Source: Paralichthys olivaceus
Lineage: Eukaryota; Chordata; Actinopteri; Pleuronectiformes; Paralichthyidae
Length of the DNA: 64,000 bases
Direction: 5' to 3'
Assembly (NCBI RefSeq): GCF_024713975.1
Contig: NC_091108.1
Location: forward strand, 11,205,001-11,269,000
In this document: positions 57,562 through 64,000 of the stretch, piece by piece
How positions within the stretch are numbered: the stretch's first letter is position 1
Layout: each line of letters starts with the position of its first letter
Made by a program: the position numbers and the translations under genes
Notes under the pieces: model-generated
What the model was told of the DNA's origin: nothing
Database searches by the model: none
The model's input: only the letters and a program-made list of their open reading frames with translations

Positions 57562-57568
57562 TATAAAA
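57562..57568 (+). promoter_or_regulatory. TATA box of il12a
   Basis: TATAAAA 54 bp before the start codon, leaving about 25 bp of 5' UTR for a typical TATA-to-start distance. Confidence 0.65.
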
Positions 57569-57621
57569 CACCTAACAACATCTGAGTGCAGTCAGACTCT
57601 GGATCCACAGTTGTATACAAC

Positions 57622-59091
57622 ATGCCGTTCACCAAGCTCTGTGAGTATAATATCCACCAACTGAACAACTCTTTAAAAATTCAAGATTTACTTATTAAAA
57701 CCAGTTTTCTCTCTTTTGACAGACATCCCTGCTGCACTCCTGCTCCTCGTGCTCAGCTGTCCTCTGTGGCATGTCGGACACTCTCTGCCGATGATGGGTA
57801 AAAGACCAATGACGGACTCCTGCGTCTTACATGCACGGACGCTTCTACAGAACATCACTGATGTTCTTGCACAGGTACGCAGCTGAAGCTGAATGAAGAT
57901 GAATATTCGTTATCTTTACCTTTAATTCACAGATTTAAAGAAAAAGATCTTTCCTTGTTTTAGGATGAACTGTTCAGTGGGTTTGACTGTTCAAAGCAGA
58001 GTGTGGAGCTGAACATGAAGACTGATACACCATCTGTGTGTGCACCAAAGGTACGTGATGAAAGCTCTCACTGTTTAGATGGGCTATATTTCAACAATGA
58101 GACTCAGGATAATATTCTAAAATTGAAACCATGATAGTAAAACAGATAACATTACTATATTCTAAAGTTTGCTGCTTGTGTGATTATGTATTATGTCCTA
58201 ATACAATTAACTTTTGGTAAATATTATGTAACTGTGCCTGTATATTTTAATTTAACAATTAAAACGAACTGTGATTCTCCCACAGGGATCAACATGCACT
58301 GGGATCACTAAAACAGAATTTGATCAAGTGAGTCAAGCTGTTCTACTTTAAAAATACCTTTACCTATTCCCATCCTTTATTAAAATGTCAAATATATTAT
58401 TTCTACATTATATTGTAATGATTTTTATTTATTATTATAGTTATATTGTTTGTGATGACAAACCTTTCTTGTTTTTTCATCCAGAATTCATGTCTTGAAA
58501 ACATCGGGGAGGATTTGCATCACTACTACAATTTTCTCGCAGCTCAGCCGAAGGGTTTGCTTGGAACAACTGTTCTGCTCAAATCCCTCATGGAGGTAAC
58601 TCATTTCACACAACATGTTGTATTTTAGCACCAAGTCACATTCTGCTCTGATCTGTTTTCGATAAACCTTCATGTGAAAGAAGGATGGTTAGTTTAGAGA
58701 TGCTACAACAGAGAAGTTTCAAGTGAAATCCCTGCACTTCTAAACCTAAAAACAGCTCTTGTACTATTGGACACACAGTTAAGTGTTAAACATGAATCCT
58801 TTGCTCCAAACAGAACTGCGTCCAGCGGTCTCTGTCAACAGACTTGGCCTCAAACCAGGTAAGTGATGCATTTCACTGATGCAAACTTACAGAAATAACA
58901 TGTTTAAATTGTTTTACTGTAAAAATCCTTCATTGTCATCCTTCATCAAGGCTTCTGAGGATGGTCTGAGCAGCTTCGATGAAAGACTGAGACTCTGCAA
59001 AGTGATGAAGGGATTCCAAGTCCGCACCATCACTATCAACAGGGTCTTCGGATACATGAACTCTGGGGAACACACTAAATCAATTCTCTAG
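57622..59091 (+). CDS. il12a: Interleukin-12 alpha subunit (p35)
   Basis: Seven exons: 57622-57640, 57723-57874, 57964-58050, 58286-58327, 58485-58595, 58814-58858 and 58951-59091, 597 bp or 198 residues. A signal peptide (PAALLLLVLSCPLWHVGHS) leads into a four-helix cytokine. Helix A contains SCVLHARTLLQNITDVLAQ, and helix D the conserved LRLCKVMKGFQVRTITINR. SCLENIGEDLHHYYNFL and LASNQASEDGLSSFDERL lie between. p35 pairs with IL-12 p40 to form IL-12, which drives type-1 T-cell and NK responses, and with EBI3 to form IL-35. There is one obvious N-glycan site (NIT). Neighbouring SCHIP1 matches the human order. The 3' UTR is AU-rich. Confidence 0.93.
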
Positions 59092-59224
59092 AGTGCTCTG
59101 ACACAATGATAGTTTCAGAAAGCTACACACAGAACCACTTTAGTTCCATAAACTACAATACCTTTACCATAGTTCCATAATCTACAGTAATTGATTGTGT
59201 CCCATTTTAGTTGTGAGAGAAAAT

Positions 59225-59440
59225 ACCACAACTTCTTATATTTATATATATTTATTATTCTTATCTTATCATTTAATGTATATCTTACATCAAGATGGTG
59301 TGTTAAAGTACTTTTTTTAGAAAGTGGATTAACAGATTTGATACTATTTATTTACATTTGTGTTCATTTCTTGGCTATTTATTTTCAACTATTTATTGTT
59401 GATATTCACTTGGTTCTGAGAATCATAAAATAAATATTTT
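59225..59440 (+). promoter_or_regulatory. AU-rich elements in il12a 3' UTR
   Basis: Several ATTTA and TATTTAT motifs occur, including TATTTATTT and TATTTATTGT, as in short-lived cytokine mRNAs. AATAAA follows at about 59428. Confidence 0.55.
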
Positions 59441-61088
59441 TTCCTTGCATAAATCCAGCTGATGTCTCGTTCATTTGTTCAATCTGTTCACTTCAATTCC
59501 AGGAAATGTGTCACTGTAAGAGGATTTTAGTTACATCATCACAGCAAGTATTGATTTAGTTATCGGACTTCCTTCTTTGAAGCAAGAGCTTATCAGTGAC
59601 TACCACAACTGCTAAACTACAATATAATGTGTGTGATTAGCAGGAAAAAACTGCTAATTTAATGATCCTGAATTCATCAAAATGTGATTTTATTATTTTG
59701 AGCGTGTTTCACTGGTTCCAACTCAGCCCGACCATCTTCTGATCATTAAGTACCAACAAAATGCAAGAGTGTCTGTTTATCCTTCACTTTTAAAATCCAG
59801 TGATGATAATCAGCAAGTTCAAGTTTACTTTTACTGTCATTCATCTGCATACAAATTAAACAGCTGAACAAAATATTGTTTCTCACAAGCCTAAATGCAA
59901 AAATAATGACTACAAAGTTGTGTGTTGCACAAGACGACTCTTAAGGTCCGAACCGCAACCTAAGATCTTACAAACAATACTTGCCAGTAGTGCATCAGTC
60001 AAGGCTGGTAACTGAGCAAGCTTTGAAATCAGCAGCTCTGAAATCTGCTGCTGAATAGATTAGATGTAACCTGTTTCATCTTTGCTTAAAACTTATTTTA
60101 TTTAAGAGTTCATACAAATAATTCAGAATATGCATTTTATATTTACTTGCTTTGTAAATAGTATAATATTTAATATTAAATATTATTATCAGGTGAATAT
60201 TATCAGTAAAAAAGATTGTATATGCAGAAGGAATCAAGAGTCAATCACCACATTGTAAGTATTTATCGTCAACTAACTAGTGTTCAGCTCAGTGCCCAGT
60301 ACTTCCGGATTGAAATAACACATTTTCTTGGTTTTGGGTGAAACTCTTTTGGAAGAGGAGATCAGCAGTGTTAGGTATTTATAAAACCTGACGGAAAGTG
60401 AAAAACAGTTTTTCAGGTGCACAACTGACTTTTGTGGCTGCTGTGGTTGAGAGTGACCTCTGACGTTGTTACCACAGAAAAAGTGTGACACCACGGACTG
60501 AAGTGGTGGACCAGAGTCCTACACATAGACACAGAATAAGTAAGATATAATAAATGATCTTCTAATGTAAATACTGTAATATTGTATATTCTGTATGTTT
60601 ACATATTATTATTCAGCTTCTTTTATATATTGCATTATAATGCACATATTTTTTACTACCTTTTATTTATACTCTTACCTTTATGTATTTCTCTTCATTG
60701 TTGTTGTCTTCGTCTTTATCTGCTACTTTGACAAGTGAACCCTGGAATCAGTACAGTTTATCTTATATTAACTTACCATGTTACCTTATCTTATCTTATT
60801 TTATCATGCCTTATCTTATCTTATCTTGTCTAACCATACCATATCATGCCATGTCTTATCTTATCTTAGTCCAAAGGGCTCAGGTCAGGATAACCTCAGA
60901 TATTTGCCTCTTTATGACTCATCCTCATACATATTGATCTATTTATTAGGTGAGAATAGAATTAACTGATATACGATTACAGTGACATCTAGTGGACAAC
61001 AGCACATACCGCATGTAGATTGACCAAAGCATCACAATATAAACAAAAGGTATAAACAGTCACGTGTAGTCAGTTTAAATTACATATG
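59441..61088. other. Intergenic region between il12a and the ZP3 gene
   Basis: AT-rich, with no recognised gene. It contains the TTATC-type repeat described separately. Confidence 0.5.
60755..60870. repeat. (TTATC)n degenerate tandem repeat
   Basis: Many TTATC/CTTAT units, interrupted by variants such as ACCATACCATATC. Confidence 0.8.
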
Positions 61089-61096
61089 TATATAAA
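61089..61096 (+). promoter_or_regulatory. TATA-like box of the ZP3-type gene
   Basis: TATATAAA about 190 bp before the start codon. E-boxes CACGTG at 61062 and CAGGTG at 61194 flank it. Confidence 0.45.
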
Positions 61097-61288
61097 CAAG
61101 ATCGAATCACTTTTCTTCGTGCTGATTAACCTCACACAGTAATGTGGATGTGCAGTTCTGTGTAAGTTTGGTGACTGTTGGTTCAGATCAGACCAGGTGT
61201 GTGTGAATGGCTCATTTCAATCAGGGGAGGTGACTTAAACCTGAGCTCATGTCGGACCACGTGTCTTCCAGAGCGTTCGAGCCCGAGG

Positions 61289-63308
61289 ATGGCGCCAAAC
61301 CTGCGGACAACCACTGCTTCTTCTCCCTGGTGGATCATCGTCCTCATCTCAGTCTCCACGCTCGCAGAGAGCCAGTTAGTGCACAACAACCTCAGCCCCA
61401 CCTGGAGCCACAGCTACACCCGGCCCGCGGTGTCTGCGGCCCAACAGCAGCAGCAAAGCCCGGAGCTCGGTGCGCGGCCTCGGCCTGTGGTGGTCAGGTG
61501 CCATCCGGACTCCATGGAGGTCGTGGTGCAGGCGGACTTGTTCGATACGGGCCTCCAGGTGGACGGCAGACACCTGCGGCTTGGTTCGGACCCAGCAACC
61601 GAATACAGTGCGTGTAGCGCGGCCCAGTCAGGAGAGGCCGAATTTACCATCCGGGCCCATCTCATGGACTGTGGCATCAAACTCTCAGTAAGCATCGTGC
61701 TGTGTTTATGGACATCCAAGTGTGTGGTTGTAGAAATGTGTTACTCGTGTTTGTGTAGGTTCAGACGATAATTATATCAAGATAAAAATGTTGATCAGTC
61801 ACTATTGATAATTATAACGATAAATGAAAGAATCAGTTTTGTCATGTTGAGATAACTGGGATATGTTTGTACTTTGATCGTGCATCTCCTAATCTAGATT
61901 CTTAATGTCAATTTAACCAAGACAGTGTTTATACTAGTCGATAATTACTGTGATCATTGTTAGTATTTTTTAAGTATAAAGATCCAAGCACCTTCGGTGA
62001 TGGTCTAAAGACAGAATCAACTTCATTATATCTAATTATGTTCCTACAACTGGGAGTCGTTGTCACTTTTATCTTGATTCGGTACAATAAGTATAAACCA
62101 CTGATTGCATGGCCACTTTGTAAAGTGGGTTTTTAGTGGATGGATTTTTAGCAGTTACACCCTTTCTTCAGTGAGAATAACTTTGCACCAGCTTTGCAAA
62201 ATTTGAGTCTTATCAATGATGTTATACCACCTCAATGTGGAATTAGTGTTATGTTATTGGACTTCTCATATATTGATGACAATTATATTGCGATAGTTAT
62301 TCATATTATTATCTATTGCCCACCCCTGATAGACACTTTCAGACACTTTCAGACAACAGTTGTGGATATCTCATATAGCCCACTGTAAAATGACCATGCG
62401 GTGTTGAGGTAATTTAACTTTATGTTGCTGAGTAGAAAATGCTGAAAAACGAACACAATTCTTCTCCAGTCGACCAAAGAAAAGATCATCTATTCTACTA
62501 CTCTCATCTACTTGCCTGAACCTTCCCCTCATGTTTTGCATCGATTGGATGGTGCAACAATTCCAGTTGAATGCCATTATGAGAAGTAAGCACAATAATT
62601 TTGACACAGTCGGTTGTGTGTATTGTTGGATGCAGTTTCTTGAATGATTTCTAATAATGCTTAGACTGAATCTTGAGGTGATGGACTGACTTGTCTACTT
62701 TCAGGAGGTATGCTGTGGATGGCATTTCTCTGCAGCCCACCTGGATTCCTCTTGTTTCCACAACCTCAGCTGAAGACCAGATCGATTTCAATCTGCGAAT
62801 CATGACTGGTAAAAAAAAATGTCTGTTTTTTGTCCAGGAATCTTTTGTAGTCTCATGAACAATTAACTTTGAGTGACAATGTTTTTATTTAATATTTATT
62901 ATTATCATTATTTTAGAAGACTGGCAGTTTGAGAGGGCATCGTACTCATATTTCCTGGGTGACCGCATTCACTTTGAAGTCTCGGCCATCCTTGGTAACC
63001 ACATGCCCCTGCGAGTCTATGTTGACCACTGTGTTGCCACAGCAACCCCTGATGCAGAGGCAAAAATAAAATACGACTTTATTGAGCATTATGGGTGAGT
63101 GCCATGACCACAGTTCATCCATAAAATACCTGATTGCAGTTTCTGTCAACAGCATTTCAATATTTGTTTTTTCCTTTGCTGCTACAACAGGTGTCTTACT
63201 GATGCTTACCTGACAAACTCCAGCTCACATTTCTTACCAAGAGCTGAGGAGCACAAGCTGAGATTTCAGCTGGATGCATTCAGGTTTTACCAAGAGCCCA
63301 AAAACCAG
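61289..63308 (+). CDS. Zona pellucida glycoprotein 3-type egg-coat protein (5' part)
   Basis: Exons 61289-61687, 62470-62585, 62707-62808, 62917-63094 and 63191-63308, all in phase; the 3' exons lie beyond the window. A signal peptide (PWWIIVLISVSTLAESQ) and a Gln run (AAQQQQQSPE) precede the ZP domain. The ZP-N half has VRCHPDSMEVVVQADLF, the Cys pair SACSAA, MDCGIKLS and IIYSTTLIYLP. The linker ATIPVECHYE and the ZP-C start PLRVYVDHCVATATPDAEA follow the ZP3 pattern closely, as does YGCLTDAYLTNSSSHFLP. ZP3 polymerises with ZP1/ZP2-type partners into the egg envelope. Which of the several fish zp3 paralogues it is cannot be told. Confidence 0.92.
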
Positions 63309-64000
63309 GTCAGTTGCCTTTCCTTTCTATTGTTCTATCAAAGTCCCACTCCGGTAGCTTAATACACCCCCCTAAAACATTTCTTTTTTCTCAAAATTAT
63401 ATATTCAAATGGTTAGTCATGAAAAAAAAAATCCCCCAATGCCTTAAAAAGACTTGAATGTAACTAAACCTTCCTCATGTCATGACTGGGATTTATAAAT
63501 ATGCTAATATGGCCCCGCCCTTGCTCCCCATCTCTCCACCCTCCCAATTCACCTGCAGTTGAGGAGCCTTTTCCAGCTACTGAGCTCCACCTACAAGTTG
63601 ACATGATTGGTTTTCTTGCTATTTGACATCACAAACCCTGGCTGTCTGAATTTTGTATTTACCAGCATGAGTTTACTGCACTGTTACAGCCTAGTCAAAA
63701 ATACGCGAAGAAGTTCACAAAAGTTGAACCACTTCTTCCAACAGAATAACACCGAAAAATAAAATAAAATGCCTCCATACTGCTCCTGTGATGTCATCCA
63801 AGTGTCTGTTAGCCCTGACATTCAAATTCCACTCCAAACAGCATTATTTACATCATGTTTTTAGCCTTAATGTCCGCTGTTATCCTCCTAGCCCGGAGTC
63901 ACATTTGTGCACACACACCACACACAAGGTCTCACCCAATTAACTGCAGCTTTTGCAAGGTTGCTGATCTTGTATCGGCAAAGTGGTGAGTAGATGAGTG
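63309..64000. other. Intron of the ZP3-type gene to the window edge
   Basis: No further ZP3 exon is seen. The sequence is AT-rich non-coding DNA of unknown type. Confidence 0.6.

Noticed and set aside
61183-61719. Minus-strand open frames across the first ZP3 exon
   Set aside because: Antisense shadows of a GC-rich coding exon.

Overview
This is vertebrate nuclear DNA, almost certainly from a ray-finned (teleost) fish. Genes have many exons with GT-AG introns, both selenoprotein genes carry a eukaryotic SECIS, fish-type MITEs and non-LTR tails lie between genes, and all recognised proteins are vertebrate. Parts of the gene order recall human 3q25: selenot next to erich6, and schip1 next to il12a.

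Layout. At 1-65 is the last exon of an unidentified gene. A kinesin-13 gene (kif2c) fills 2844-11150 on the minus strand in 22 exons. From about 12368 to 22405 lies a large inverted duplication. Its arms each carry a complete selenoprotein T gene, and the two genes fire head-to-head from a 225-bp shared centre. Each has an in-frame Sec TGA, a C-I-S-U redox motif and a downstream form-2-like SECIS. From about 22.5 to 31.5 kb two direct copies of a FAM194/ERICH6-type gene lie on the minus strand. From about 31.9 to 43.4 kb there are three tandem plus-strand genes for secreted proteins: a signal peptide, a small four-cysteine ZP-N-like module, and a long Pro/Thr/Tyr-rich tail. Two of these genes are near-identical recent copies, one of them truncated; the third is an older paralogue. 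schip1 runs from about 45.0 to 55.0 kb, il12a from 57.6 to 59.1 kb, and the 5' part of a ZP3-type egg-coat gene from 61.3 kb into the right edge.

The central 30 kb (12-41 kb) is a patchwork of recent segmental duplications: one inverted (selenot) and several direct and interleaved (erich6, ZP-like genes, and a 560-bp block shared by 26.8 and 35.4 kb). The flanking genes kif2c, schip1, il12a and zp3 are single copy here. These genes do not form a pathway. The ZP-like family and the ZP3 gene may both serve the egg surface, which is inferred from domain type and promoter E-boxes. No rRNA, tRNA, CRISPR or retroviral element was recognised.
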